64,000 bases of DNA from Nodularia sp. NIES-3585 (lineage in GTDB: Bacteria > Cyanobacteriota > Cyanobacteriia > Cyanobacteriales > Nostocaceae): NCBI RefSeq assembly GCF_002218065.1, contig NZ_BDUB01000002.1, positions 62,001 to 126,000 of the forward strand. Direction: 5' to 3'. The number at the start of each line of letters is the position of its first letter. The stretch's first letter is position 1. The notes beneath the pieces were generated by a model. It was not told the DNA's origin and ran no database searches. It saw only the letters and a program-made list of their open reading frames with translations. The position numbers were made by a program, and so were the translations under genes. Of the stretch, positions 8,706 to 16,930 are shown in pieces.

Positions 8706-9563
8706 TTAGGAATTTAACGTGACAGGAGTAACAATATTCAAATCAATGACATCTAAAACATCTGGCAACCACTTTACGTGTTCAATAATTTTGTCGTGAG
8801 TACGGGCTTTATCAGGTACGACAGTTCCCCATTTTTTACCAGTTTCCGTGAGATGCCAAGTATTTTTGTGGCTTTGTTTACCATTGGAATTAGTCTTCAA
8901 TTCGACTGTCTTGTACTGAAAACCAGCAGCTTCCAGGACACGGTTAACTATATGAGCTTTAATAGGCTTAGATAGTCCATTGCGTTCGGCATATAATTCG
9001 CCAATTGCAGTCGGAGTCAAGTGTCGTTCAGGAGTAGCAATGATTTCCCCAATTGCTCCTACCAATTCTTTGGCCATCGGTGCAATTTCTGGATATAAAG
9101 CTTGTACACCCCGGACAATAGTGATGGTTTGTAGTTCCGCACTCAGCCTTGTACCAGCCAGAACCTTTTGCCCAAAATTCACCAGTTCATCAAGGGTGGG
9201 TTTGGTGTTTTGTTGTGGAGTAGTCTGGGTTATTTCGTACTTACCAGTGCGACGGATAGATGGTAGGACATCTTCTGCAATCCAGTTAGTCAATCTGTCC
9301 GCTTCCGGTTTGTTAGAGCGGAAAGCTAATTTGTACACGCCAGATTCTTTAATTACCCAACCAGACTGGGTTCTACCCTGTGAGTCCGGAATTTCCGGAC
9401 TCATCGTTTTCCACCGTTCTGGAATAGAATTTAGGGTTTCTCCACCTTTCCAAGGAATCGTGAGTCCTTCACAAACATCTTTGGCAACAAACCAGGGTTC
9501 ATTCTCAATGGAGACTACACGGATTTCTTGAGACTCAAACACAAAAACCGATAAATTAGACAT
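8706..9563 (-). CDS. Bro-N domain regulator (phage antirepressor-like)
   Basis: About 285 residues from the preferred start MSNLSVFVFESQEIRVV; a start six codons upstream at 9581 is possible. The N-terminal ~110 residues are a Bro-N domain: EPWFVAKDVCEGL, SGWVIKESGVYKLAFRS and LTNWIAEDVLPSIRRTGKY. The remainder resembles the C-terminal helical domains of antirepressors, with a segment for DNA binding (LTPTAIGELYAERNGLSKPI). Bro-N proteins of phages and plasmids bind DNA and modulate repressors. It sits 3-20 bp downstream of the FtsK-like ATPase gene and upstream of the nuclease, on the same strand. Confidence 0.88.
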   Translation of the reverse strand: MSNLSVFVFESQEIRVVSIENEPWFVAKDVCEGLTIPWKGGETLNSIPERWKTMSPEIPDSQGRTQSGWVIKESGVYKLAFRSNKPEADRLTNWIAEDVLPSIRRTGKYEITQTTPQQNTKPTLDELVNFGQKVLAGTRLSAELQTITIVRGVQALYPEIAPMAKELVGAIGEIIATPERHLTPTAIGELYAERNGLSKPIKAHIVNRVLEAAGFQYKTVELKTNSNGKQSHKNTWHLTETGKKWGTVVPDKARTHDKIIEHVKWLPDVLDVIDLNIVTPVTLNS

Positions 9564-9584
9564 AATTTGAATTTCTCTCAAAAA

Positions 9585-11204
9585 CTAAGCAGGAATTTCT
9601 TCAAATCGATAAGCCTGAAATCTTCTGTCGAGTAACCCAGACTGCACAATACCGTCGCCGCGACCTTGAAGTGATGTGACAGCTTCCCCTCGCCGCATCA
9701 GCACCATGCGACCACTGACAGCATCCACGCAACGAAACGCCATCCGACAAGGCAGATTGTCACGTAAATCTGGGGGTAATCCTTGCGGGTCTTCCTTTCC
9801 TCTTTTTGCTCCACGTTGCAGCCCGACAACAACGTGAATCTTTAGCCCTCTCCCCCGACGGCCAACTTCACACAACTGCTGATCGTAAGTTTTACGGAGT
9901 TTGTCATCTAGTGGTACAGTACCTTTATACTCATCGATGAATAACACCCAAGGTTGCTGCTGGGCTAACTCAGCTTTGGTCATGGAGTTACGGCGATCGC
10001 ACTCCAGATAATACTCACCCACAAACTCAAAAGTTTTCCCCATGTCATTCATAGTGATGCTTGGGAAGCGGTCAGCAAAATCTTCATAGTCCGAAACTTT
10101 ACCGCCGCAAACATCCACCCGCGCACCTTGCATAAGTAGACAGTAGGCAGCAGCACGGAAAAAGTTAGATTTACCAGAGCCGGTTGTCCCGACTACCAAT
10201 AATTGCGGGGTGTCCTCACTGGCTAAATCAATCACGACTTCACCATCCAGGGATTGACCCAGAACAATCAGGCGATCGCCATGATTCCATTGCCGTTGGG
10301 GAAAATTGTAGTAAGTGCGGTCTTCTGGCTTGAGAGGAATTTCTACAGCTATCTGTTCTGGGGCATATATGTAGAAGGGCAAATCTTCCTTATCGCTGAT
10401 GCCCAATGCTAATTTAGAAGCAGCTTTGAATTTGGGAAGGGAGTTAAAATCTTCAACTTTCAGCGAAAAAACTAACCTCTCATAACTAGGTGCTTTATCT
10501 ATCTGCAAGCATTCAGTGGGAAATCCCACAACTTTTGCAGCCTTCTTCAATCCCTCTATTTTTGGGGATTCAGGTAATACGGCAGTATTTACTGTACTAG
10601 GAGTAGCTACTGTCACCACTTCAGTATCAGCACTTTTGAGTGCCTGCCGTGTTTGTTGAGCTTGCAATTCCAATTGACGTTGGTTAAATTGTGCTGCTAG
10701 TTTTGCTTGCTCTAGTTGCATCTCTGCTTCGGATGTTGCCAGTAACACATTCCCCAAGCTTTCACCGTTTTGGATCATGCCCAAGGCCATGCGATTGACT
10801 GCTCCACTCTGTCCAGTGACTGTTAACACTTCGCTGAACAAGGGTGCTGTTTGTTGCAATAGTTTTAGTTGACGTTCAGTATCCTTGTCCGATTCCTCAT
10901 ACAACCGCTTCCTTTCGGCTGCTGAAGAGAGGAATTGCAGCTGCTCCTCCGCCTGAGTATCTTTCATGGCAGAAAGCATATCTTCCATGCGCTCTTGATC
11001 TTCATAGAGTTTTTCTAACTTCTGCAACTCTACTCCAGCGTAACTCCCGAATGCGATCGCTGCTAAATTCGCAGGTATGAACAGTTTCAAATCTTTGGGA
11101 TCAGAGGAGAGAGTAAACACCACTCCCGCTATTCCACTCGCCACAATTTTCAACCAAGAAACTGAGAATCCATTTTGAAGGTATTTTTTTCTCTTTTTCC
11201 CCAC
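9585..11204 (-). CDS. FtsK/TraG-like DNA-pumping ATPase
   Basis: A 539-residue P-loop ATPase. Walker A is LLVVGTTGSGKSNFFRA (~residues 335-350) and Walker B PWVLFIDEYKG (~415-425), with GRRGRGLKIHVVVGLQ following as in the FtsK/HerA group. The N-terminal ~45 residues carry one or two hydrophobic segments (WLKIVASGIAGVVFTLSS), then a long charged coiled-coil region rich in Q, L and E (~residues 65-200). This layout fits a membrane-anchored hexameric DNA translocase or conjugative coupling protein. No relaxase or type IV secretion genes are seen. Upstream are two tiny membrane proteins and several coiled-coil proteins in the same direction, suggesting one complex. Confidence 0.85.
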   Translation of the reverse strand: MGKKRKKYLQNGFSVSWLKIVASGIAGVVFTLSSDPKDLKLFIPANLAAIAFGSYAGVELQKLEKLYEDQERMEDMLSAMKDTQAEEQLQFLSSAAERKRLYEESDKDTERQLKLLQQTAPLFSEVLTVTGQSGAVNRMALGMIQNGESLGNVLLATSEAEMQLEQAKLAAQFNQRQLELQAQQTRQALKSADTEVVTVATPSTVNTAVLPESPKIEGLKKAAKVVGFPTECLQIDKAPSYERLVFSLKVEDFNSLPKFKAASKLALGISDKEDLPFYIYAPEQIAVEIPLKPEDRTYYNFPQRQWNHGDRLIVLGQSLDGEVVIDLASEDTPQLLVVGTTGSGKSNFFRAAAYCLLMQGARVDVCGGKVSDYEDFADRFPSITMNDMGKTFEFVGEYYLECDRRNSMTKAELAQQQPWVLFIDEYKGTVPLDDKLRKTYDQQLCEVGRRGRGLKIHVVVGLQRGAKRGKEDPQGLPPDLRDNLPCRMAFRCVDAVSGRMVLMRRGEAVTSLQGRGDGIVQSGLLDRRFQAYRFEEIPA

Positions 11205-11222
11205 TGCAATCTACCTTTATTC

Positions 11223-11438
11223 TTAACCAAGAAAAAAACATTTCATCCACCCAAATCCTAATCCAATGGCGATAACTTGTAGTAGCATTGAGTTACTATT
11301 TTTACCTTGTGAGTAAATGATGGTAGCAGCAACTCCAATCACCAGCGCCGACCAAGGCAATAAACTAATTAATTGAGCAGATGCACTGGCAATTACGAAG
11401 CCACACATCCAAATTAGAAGTCTACAAATCTGGGACAT
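11223..11438 (-). CDS. Small membrane protein (71 aa)
   Basis: A 71-residue protein, almost wholly hydrophobic, with about three membrane segments (LLIWMCGFVIASASAQLI; LPWSALVIGVAATIIYS; MLLQVIAIGLGFGWMKCFFL). Its start overlaps the end of the next upstream gene by 17 bp, and it ends 18 bp before the ATPase gene. No family recognised. The position suggests a membrane partner of the ATPase. Confidence 0.62.
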   Translation of the reverse strand: MSQICRLLIWMCGFVIASASAQLISLLPWSALVIGVAATIIYSQGKNSNSMLLQVIAIGLGFGWMKCFFLG

Positions 11439-11616
11439 TTTGGGTTGTAGAATTAGGTTTACGTTGTGTTTTGATTTTTAGAACTCCGCCTGTAGCAATT
11501 GCTCCTAGCCCGACTGTGGTGGTGACTTTTGCACCGAAAATTTGAGTACCAACATATCCAAAAGCAACTGCTGCCAAAAATCCAGTTATCGAAAGAGTCA
11601 TTTGTTTACGGGTCAT
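11422..11616 (-). CDS. Small membrane protein (64 aa)
   Basis: A 64-residue protein with two hydrophobic segments (LSITGFLAAVAFGYVGTQIF; TTVGLGAIATGGVLKI) and a basic, polar C-terminus. Its ATG overlaps the stop of the coiled-coil gene upstream (11613-11616, ATGA), indicating coupled translation. Not recognised as a known family. Confidence 0.62.
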   Translation of the reverse strand: MTRKQMTLSITGFLAAVAFGYVGTQIFGAKVTTTVGLGAIATGGVLKIKTQRKPNSTTQNVPDL

Positions 11617-12314
11617 TTCGTTGCATTAATTCTTTGTGTAACTCCAGGTGTTCCAGAAAATCTGGTATTTCTCAATTCTTGGAATCTCGTCACCAAATTA
11701 CTGGTTTGTTCTTCATAAGGTGTCGGTTCTTTCTTCACAGATTCGGAATTTAAGCGCTCTTGTTTTTTGGCTTTACCATCTGAATATTGTGAAGCAATCT
11801 TGCCTAAACTAATTCCTAAATCATCTTGCACTCCAGCGAGCGCAGAACGTGAACCACCAACTATTTGCCTGTATTTTGATTCCAAAGCTGCAAGAGCTGT
11901 CCCTAAATCTTTTTCAATTTCTGCTATTGCTACTCTGGTTTCACCAACATTTTTGGCAACGTCAGCTTGTTTCTCTCTAGTCTTTAAGAGAGCTTTTGTA
12001 TACCGAGACACGAGTGCCAGTTGCTCCGTCCAGTTTTTTGCTTGTAGTTCTGCACCCTTCGCTTTATCAGCTATTGAGGCTATATCTTCTTCACTCAGGT
12101 CGCCGCTAACTTTAATATCAATCGGCAGCATATCAGCAATCCGCTGGGCATTTGCCCACACTGCTGATGACAATCCAAAGTGTGAATCAGGAAACACAAT
12201 TGCATGGCTGATATCGCCGTTTAAGTCGCTCAGGTCTAATCCATCATTATTAGTTTTTGCTGGTACTTCTTTAGGCTTTTCTGCTGGTAATGCTGCTGTT
12301 TTTGTTCTGGCCAT
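11613..12314 (-). CDS. Coiled-coil protein of the ATPase operon
   Basis: A 233-residue protein with a Pro/Ala/Lys-rich N-terminus (MARTKTAALPAEKPKEVPAK), a helical middle with heptads (~residues 95-180: TREKQADVAKNVGETRVAIA and onward) and a polar tail. There are no cysteines or recognisable motifs. It ends in an ATGA overlap with the next gene and starts 1 bp after the preceding one, so it belongs to the same transcription unit as the FtsK-like ATPase. It may be a soluble structural or regulatory partner; this is inference. Confidence 0.7.
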   Translation of the reverse strand: MARTKTAALPAEKPKEVPAKTNNDGLDLSDLNGDISHAIVFPDSHFGLSSAVWANAQRIADMLPIDIKVSGDLSEEDIASIADKAKGAELQAKNWTEQLALVSRYTKALLKTREKQADVAKNVGETRVAIAEIEKDLGTALAALESKYRQIVGGSRSALAGVQDDLGISLGKIASQYSDGKAKKQERLNSESVKKEPTPYEEQTSNLVTRFQELRNTRFSGTPGVTQRINATK

Positions 12315-12315
12315 A

Positions 12316-12717
12316 TTACCTCACGTCAATCAATGATTTACAGGCTTGATACTCTACGAATATATCATCTTCAAATTCTTGCCATTCTCCGTTTAAAGGG
12401 CGAAAATAACGACAATTGCTCTCTAACTTTATCTCCAAATTTATTTCTGGGAAGATGAAAATATTTTCCTTCTCAATTACCCTCGTTAATTCAACATCTC
12501 GGTCTATTTCTACTCCCAGATGTAAAATCACTCCCATTCTTTTGTACTTCTGCCAGTAGTAGGAGAATTCATCTTTACTCAGAAAGTTAACGTTGACTAT
12601 GGGAATGCCGCCTTCAAACAAAAGTGCAAAGATGCCTAGTGGTTCATGATGAATTTTCGCAATTCCTAAGTTATTTTCATAGCACCAATAGGCTCTGTGG
12701 AAATGCGCCGTTCTCAA
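12316..12717 (-). CDS. Hypothetical protein (133 aa)
   Basis: A 133-residue protein of mixed alpha/beta composition (MRTAHFHRAYWCYENNLGIA; LFEGGIPIVNVNFLSKDEFS; EVELTRVIEKENIFIFPEIN-like strands). No family is recognised. Its start overlaps the stop of the upstream gene (12714-12717, ATGA), and it ends 1 bp before the coiled-coil gene. The tight packing marks it as an operon member. Confidence 0.62.
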   Translation of the reverse strand: MRTAHFHRAYWCYENNLGIAKIHHEPLGIFALLFEGGIPIVNVNFLSKDEFSYYWQKYKRMGVILHLGVEIDRDVELTRVIEKENIFIFPEINLEIKLESNCRYFRPLNGEWQEFEDDIFVEYQACKSLIDVR

Positions 12718-13241
12718 ATTTCTTCCTCCAACTTCTGGAACTTCTCTTTTAGTGGGTCAGACTGCTTCGGCTTACCCGCAAACACTTTCTCCAGTTTCTT
12801 AATCAACATCTTGGCGATCGCTTGCCAAACTAGTGACCAAGCCCGTTCTTCTCTCATCCTCAATTGAGCCGCCACCATATCTGCTTTGGATGGGATAATG
12901 CTGCCATATTGCTCCAGATTGTTGATCGCTTGCTGGAAACTCACAACTTCATCCTCTGTAGCAGGGAGGTCAGGCGCGACGGCTGCGGTTAATCTTTCCA
13001 TCACCCCACTCAACGTTGCAGATTCTTCTTTAATCCTCTCCAACTCCTCTGACATCACCTCAATTGCTGCCAAGTTTGACTGGGCGATCGCACTTTGGAA
13101 ATTCAGTAAATGCGATTCGAGTTGTCGCTGTACTTCCTCACTGATAATTTCCGTGACGGCATTAAATCCTTTTCCCTGATTGATTGTGTCGATAAACTCT
13201 TGTATTTCAGGTGACACTGGCGTTGCACTCGAATTGTCCAT
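12714..13241 (-). CDS. Helical coiled-coil protein (175 aa)
   Basis: A 175-residue acidic, almost completely helical protein. Segments such as QRQLESHLLNFQSAIAQSNL and LAAIEVMSEELERIKEESAT form long heptads. The C-terminus is basic then acidic (KLEKVFAGKPKQSDPLKEKF). It overlaps the upstream gene by 35 bp in a different frame. No catalytic motif is seen. Confidence 0.65.
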   Translation of the reverse strand: MDNSSATPVSPEIQEFIDTINQGKGFNAVTEIISEEVQRQLESHLLNFQSAIAQSNLAAIEVMSEELERIKEESATLSGVMERLTAAVAPDLPATEDEVVSFQQAINNLEQYGSIIPSKADMVAAQLRMREERAWSLVWQAIAKMLIKKLEKVFAGKPKQSDPLKEKFQKLEEEI

Positions 13242-13728
13242 CTTCTAACTCTTTCCACTCCAATTTCACGTCTAAACGAGATGCAAATCCATCAATCGTT
13301 TGTTTCATGGTTTCATAAGGCAAATAATCACAACTATCAATTAGTTGCTCTAACTCTACATCAATAAAATGTTGCTGTGCCTGAGCTTTTTGCTGTGCCT
13401 TTTTTTGAGCCATTTTTGCTCTAGCCTGTTGTTTACCTTCCTCTTTTGCCTTTTCAATCGCTTCTAATCGAGCTATTTCTAATGCCTCTGTAACTTGACG
13501 TTCTTTATCCTGCTGTTCAAAGATTATGTGCTTGTCTCGCACTAATCTTTGAATAATCGACATTCGTAAATCAAAGTCAAAGGCAACCTCTAGCTCCTCA
13601 ATCACTTGTGCTTCCGACTGTTGTTGATGAGTCGTAATCTCTGGTTTTCTACCCCTGGTTATGCTTTTACTTTGGGTCTGTACTGCTGTTTCTTCTGGTA
13701 CTGTTATTTCCGAACCTCTACGTGCCAT
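13207..13728 (-). CDS. Glutamine/alanine-rich coiled-coil protein (173 aa)
   Basis: A 173-residue protein with a polar N-terminus, then a single long charged helix (~residues 75-125: ALEIARLEAIEKAKEEGKQQ, ARAKMAQKKAQQKAQAQQHF) and an acidic C-terminal domain with one cysteine pair. It overlaps the downstream gene by 35 bp. It is the third coiled-coil protein in this operon, which suggests a multiprotein scaffold. Family unknown. Confidence 0.65.
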   Translation of the reverse strand: MARRGSEITVPEETAVQTQSKSITRGRKPEITTHQQQSEAQVIEELEVAFDFDLRMSIIQRLVRDKHIIFEQQDKERQVTEALEIARLEAIEKAKEEGKQQARAKMAQKKAQQKAQAQQHFIDVELEQLIDSCDYLPYETMKQTIDGFASRLDVKLEWKELEDGQFECNASVT

Positions 13729-13820
13729 ATTTTTTCCCTAATTAAAGTTGCAATATTCTCCACACAACACAAAATTAACTGTGAAAGCTAAAACGTTGTT
13801 AAATCCGTCCAATAATCGAA

Positions 13821-14636
13821 TCATGCAGACCTCCTACTTGCAGCTTTTTCCTTCCACTGTGCTAACTCTGATACCGAATAATGCTTACGCTGGCTAAAAT
13901 CTCCCCATTTGTACAAAGTGCGAATCGAAACTTTAAAACCGCACATTGCCAAATATCTGTGTAAGTCTCTCCCCTTACACCCCCGCATCTGCCATTGATG
14001 CCACATCTTGCCGCTTGATGCTGTCTCCAAGGTCATCGCCCGACGTGACCAATGTTTCATCATCGTGATTAACCGGTTGATTGAGGGAAACTTTTTTGTC
14101 GGATGATCATGCCTCCAACACGCCATATATGTCAGTAAAGAGGCTGTCCCCTCCTCCACATAACGTTCATACCTTGGAATCCCTAGATATTGTTTCCAAC
14201 TCGCCCAACAATTTCTCGATATCTCACGGTTCATTATCCGGTCACAACATTTTTTTACCTCACTTAACGCTATTTTTTCTGGTGGCGCTTTGACCTCATC
14301 TACTACAAATGTTTCTCCAGAATTTACCTGATCACAATACTTGTCAAATACCTCCTCCAACTTATATTCATTGGCTTGAAAATAATCTCTCAAACTCCGA
14401 TAAGTGACTAAAGAACGTGGATGATGCTTTCTTAACCATGCCAAACACAACAGCATCTTTGTCTGTTCCTGGGTGTACTTTCTCTTGTACACTGGCTTGC
14501 CTTGTGCATAACAAGCCCCCGCTAACCGCTCCCATTCGTACCATGTGCGATCGCTAATTCTGGTTTCTCGAATCTTCTGACAAATATTTCTCAGATTGAT
14601 TGATTCGCTGATCCAATCTTCTAATACTACTGGCAT
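13821..14636 (-). CDS. Protein with three tandem HTH-like repeats
   Basis: A 271-residue basic protein containing three copies of a similar unit: TRISDRTWYEWERLAG (~residues 24-39), REISRNCWASWKQYLG (~137-152) and FKVSIRTLYKWGDFSQ (~233-248). The first two are each followed by a longer helical tail with (L/C)xxWLRKHHP or CWRHDHP. Each W-x-x-W unit looks like a MerR-like or homeodomain-like helix-turn-helix, so the protein may bind repeated DNA sites. It lies 92 bp before the coiled-coil genes, in the same direction. Family not recognised; the repeats are read directly from sequence. Confidence 0.68.
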   Translation of the reverse strand: MPVVLEDWISESINLRNICQKIRETRISDRTWYEWERLAGACYAQGKPVYKRKYTQEQTKMLLCLAWLRKHHPRSLVTYRSLRDYFQANEYKLEEVFDKYCDQVNSGETFVVDEVKAPPEKIALSEVKKCCDRIMNREISRNCWASWKQYLGIPRYERYVEEGTASLLTYMACWRHDHPTKKFPSINRLITMMKHWSRRAMTLETASSGKMWHQWQMRGCKGRDLHRYLAMCGFKVSIRTLYKWGDFSQRKHYSVSELAQWKEKAASRRSA

Positions 14637-14799
14637 GGTTAAGGCTCTGTAAAACTAAAGTAACTGTCAGAATCGAGACGGTAATCGTTAGAATCGCCAC
14701 ACAAAATTCTAACAAACCTGACGAATTTCTCTCTTCCTTTTCTATTGTTTCAGTTCTACCATCCAAACTGGATTTGGTGTATCTTTCTTTCTTGTACAC
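14554..14799 (-). CDS. Small single-pass membrane protein (81 aa)
   Basis: An 81-residue protein with a polar N-terminus and one strong membrane helix (FCVAILTITVSILTVTLVLQ, ~residues 33-52), followed by a charged tail. It overlaps the start of the three-HTH protein by 83 bp in another frame, an unusually long overlap. Either the downstream start is further inside or both genes are real. The membrane helix and uninterrupted frame favour a real gene. Confidence 0.45.
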   Translation of the reverse strand: MYKKERYTKSSLDGRTETIEKEERNSSGLLEFCVAILTITVSILTVTLVLQSLNHASSIRRLDQRINQSEKYLSEDSRNQN

Positions 14800-15129
14800 A
14801 TTGCACTATATCCGTATATATTGACACTTACACTTATTCGACTGATACTACACTCGCTGCCTAAATGAGAAAAAATCTACCCTATTTTCGGTATTTGAGA
14901 GTTAAATCATCTCCACTTCACTTACTAACGTTCTGCTGAATCCTTTCCTGAAAGGCATTTCAGCTTTGTAGTATTACAGTAATACACTAAACTATGGTTT
15001 TTGGCAGTCTCTCAAAAGTCCATTTTTGGTAAAATCAGCAGAATGAATGTAGTCTGTCATTAAAGGCAAAAACCTTCAAATGCTTACTATCATCATGTAT
15101 TAAGCTGTAATTTGCTTTTATCCAGCCGT
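14800..15129 (-). promoter_or_regulatory. Upstream region of the ATPase operon, with operator-like palindrome
   Basis: This 330-bp gap precedes the long minus-strand operon. It contains a perfect 7-bp-arm palindrome, GTATTACAGTAATAC (14971-14985), and an imperfect one at about 14946-14963 (CCTGAAAGGCATTTCAG). These are candidate operators. AT-rich hexamers resembling -10 boxes are present but no promoter can be fixed by eye. No gene is seen. Confidence 0.45.
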
Positions 15130-15462
15130 TCATTTTTTTGAAAGACTCGACAAACAAACTGCTTTTGCTTGTACTGAGTCTCTATGTTTCTTTTTAACTG
15201 CCTCTAGTCTGGCTTTTACATTGACTTCATAGCTTTGGAACACCTGTTCAATCTCCTCACGGGTCATTTGGCAGAAGTCTTCCTTGCTGTTTCTCCCATG
15301 CTTTAAACCTAAAAATATTTGCAGTTCTAAAATTTTTTGAACCTGTTCCCAACTCAGGTACTTGTTTCCAAAAAAATTCAAAGCCTTCAAATATTTATTG
15401 ATGGTGTCCTTAGATTGTATCTTCAGTAAATATCGGCATTCTTTTATGCTGATTTTCTCCAT
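15130..15462 (-). CDS. Hypothetical basic protein (110 aa)
   Basis: A 110-residue lysine-rich, helical protein starting MEKISIKECRYLLKIQSKDT. The first ~60 residues resemble a MerR/excisionase-like helix-turn-helix (SKDTINKYLKALNFFGNKYL), and the remainder is a charged helix. Probably a small DNA-binding protein. It is preceded by a terminator-like hairpin at 15504-15518, so it may be transcribed separately. Confidence 0.58.
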   Translation of the reverse strand: MEKISIKECRYLLKIQSKDTINKYLKALNFFGNKYLSWEQVQKILELQIFLGLKHGRNSKEDFCQMTREEIEQVFQSYEVNVKARLEAVKKKHRDSVQAKAVCLSSLSKK

Positions 15463-15503
15463 TCGCTGGTCGAACTGTTGAACTATGTTTCAATATTAAA
15501 ATA

Positions 15504-15518
15504 CCCACTCTTGGTGGG
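15504..15518 (-). terminator. Short terminator-like hairpin
   Basis: On the minus strand GCCCACCAAGAGTGGGT forms a 5-bp GC-rich stem with a 5-base loop and is followed by ATTTTAAT. It lies between the stop of the gene at 15563 and the start of the gene ending at 15130. It is a weak intrinsic terminator at best. Confidence 0.4.
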
Positions 15519-15562
15519 CAATGGACTTTGTTGACAACTTTGTTGATAAATCATTAACAATT

Positions 15563-15931
15563 TTAATCTGTGGTTTTTAAAATATCATCTTCAACTATTA
15601 AAAATATTTCTTCGACTGGCTCATTTATTAAATCGCCACTACTGCTTCGCTTCACTCGCCTAATTTCTACACGTACTGGTGAGCCGTTCTCAGCCTTTGA
15701 GATCAAGAAGTCAGCGTATTTTTCAATTGCCTGTTTAACTTGCCTAATACTTTTCCATATCTGAGCTTCTTCTAGCATACTTGTTATCCCAATGAATTCT
15801 TCACCGTTTTGCTCATTATTCTGATTAAAGTAATCAAGAGAGAATCTTGCGGCATACGCTTTAACTTCAGGCACCAAAAGCATTGTATAACCCAGTTGTT
15901 CCTCAGCTTTTGCTCCAAACCCTTTCGCCAT
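15563..15931 (-). CDS. Hypothetical protein (122 aa)
   Basis: A 122-residue protein starting MAKGFGAKAEEQLGYTMLLV, with helical N-terminal two-thirds and a C-terminal beta-rich part (SPVRVEIRRVKRSSSGDLIN; EEIFLIVEDDILKTTD). No family recognised; similar small proteins occur next to plasmid genes in Nostocales as far as I can recall, but this is not verifiable here. Confidence 0.58.
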   Translation of the reverse strand: MAKGFGAKAEEQLGYTMLLVPEVKAYAARFSLDYFNQNNEQNGEEFIGITSMLEEAQIWKSIRQVKQAIEKYADFLISKAENGSPVRVEIRRVKRSSSGDLINEPVEEIFLIVEDDILKTTD

Positions 15932-15984
15932 TTTTTCTTTTCCACAGTTTCAATACTTAATTCAAGATATAGATTCATTGCTGA

Positions 15985-16239
15985 TTAAGCAATGGCTAAC
16001 AACGGACGACTATCTACAGGTTGCTTGCCTTCTTGAATCCAAAGATTGTGTTGCATAGCTGCCAGAGCTTTTACCCTAGAAGAGGGATTACGTCTTGTTA
16101 CTTTACCTTGACACGCATATGCTGCAATGGTTCTGGCTTTAATTTTTAAATACTGGGATGCTTCTTCATAAGTTAATCCCCAAGTTTGGCAAAAAACTAG
16201 TGGATCTAACTCCTCAAATATATATGTGTGTTGTTTCAT
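15985..16239 (-). CDS. Small HTH protein (84 aa)
   Basis: An 84-residue protein with a helix-turn-helix: WGLTYEEASQYLKIKARTIA then AYACQGKVTRRNPSS, where the Y-x-x-A...YLKIKARTIAAY pattern matches excisionase/MerR-like HTH. It is divergent from the gene at 16374, with a 134-bp shared regulatory gap containing near-palindromic ATACCGTACC and GACGTAAAGTGCCGTAAT. It is a likely regulator of one or both flanking units. Confidence 0.62.
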   Translation of the reverse strand: MKQHTYIFEELDPLVFCQTWGLTYEEASQYLKIKARTIAAYACQGKVTRRNPSSRVKALAAMQHNLWIQEGKQPVDSRPLLAIA

Positions 16240-16373
16240 AAATTTACTTCCTTTTAGAGAGGTTAACTACTAATTAAATTGAAATTGCTGTCTTTACCAT
16301 ACTATACCGTACCAAAGTTTGCATAGATGACGTAAAGTGCCGTAATATCAAAAAACTAATTCTTTAGCTATGT

Positions 16374-16646
16374 ATGCCAAAACCAGGATTTAAAACGATT
16401 ACCGTCCCTGACTGGATTATTGATGAAATCAAGAAACAACCTGATTATCGAAACAATCAAGCTGCCACTTTGGGGCAACTGGTTAAGGAGGCTGTTGCTG
16501 CCCGTAGCGGAGAATTAGAAAATCCAGAATCAATAAAAGGGCGCATACTTCATAATTTGCCAATATGGAATAGAAATGAATCTTGGGAGTTGGCATTGAC
16601 TATTTTAATATGGCTACAAGAAAGCGAACGCAATACTGATTCATGA
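16374..16646 (+). CDS. Hypothetical small protein (90 aa)
   Basis: A 90-residue protein starting MPKPGFKTITVPDWIIDEIK. The first strand followed by helices (DWIIDEIKKQ, ATLGQLVKEAVAARSGE) resembles a ribbon-helix-helix DNA-binding fold (beta strand KTITVP, then two helices). It begins an operon continued by the interrupted GNAT-like gene 4 bp downstream (ATG 16651), the gene at 18817 and the interrupted gene at 19357. Confidence 0.58.
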   Translation: MPKPGFKTITVPDWIIDEIKKQPDYRNNQAATLGQLVKEAVAARSGELENPESIKGRILHNLPIWNRNESWELALTILIWLQESERNTDS

Positions 16647-16770
16647 TGCAATGCCAACAACCGTAAAGCTAATTCGCGGTCAAAATAGCATGACCGTGGA
16701 AGCAGATGTAGTGGAGCTAACACAAAAACACGCTGATGACTATACCGGACAGTGGAAAGAACAGATGAAC

Positions 16771-16930
16771 TACCCCACCCTACGTTGTTGAGGGTGGGGT
16801 TTCTACATCCCCACCAGTAGGTTGAGATTTCTGACGCTTCACCTGGGATAGTTGCCTCAAACTGCCAGTTACCCGACGTTTTTTGGTAGTGCTACTCCCA
16901 TCAGCGTCTACGAGGCTAGTTCCTAACCCC
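16771..16930 (-). ncRNA. Predicted TnpB omega RNA (reRNA), right-end region
   Basis: In TnpB elements the guide RNA overlaps the 3' end of tnpB and runs through the right end, with the guide taken from flanking DNA. Here the minus strand ends in the hairpin AACCCCACCCT...AGGGTGGGGTAG, so the predicted guide starts just outside it, reading TTCATCTGTTCTTTCCACTG. The 5' limit is a guess; only the terminal hairpin is directly seen. Confidence 0.5.
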
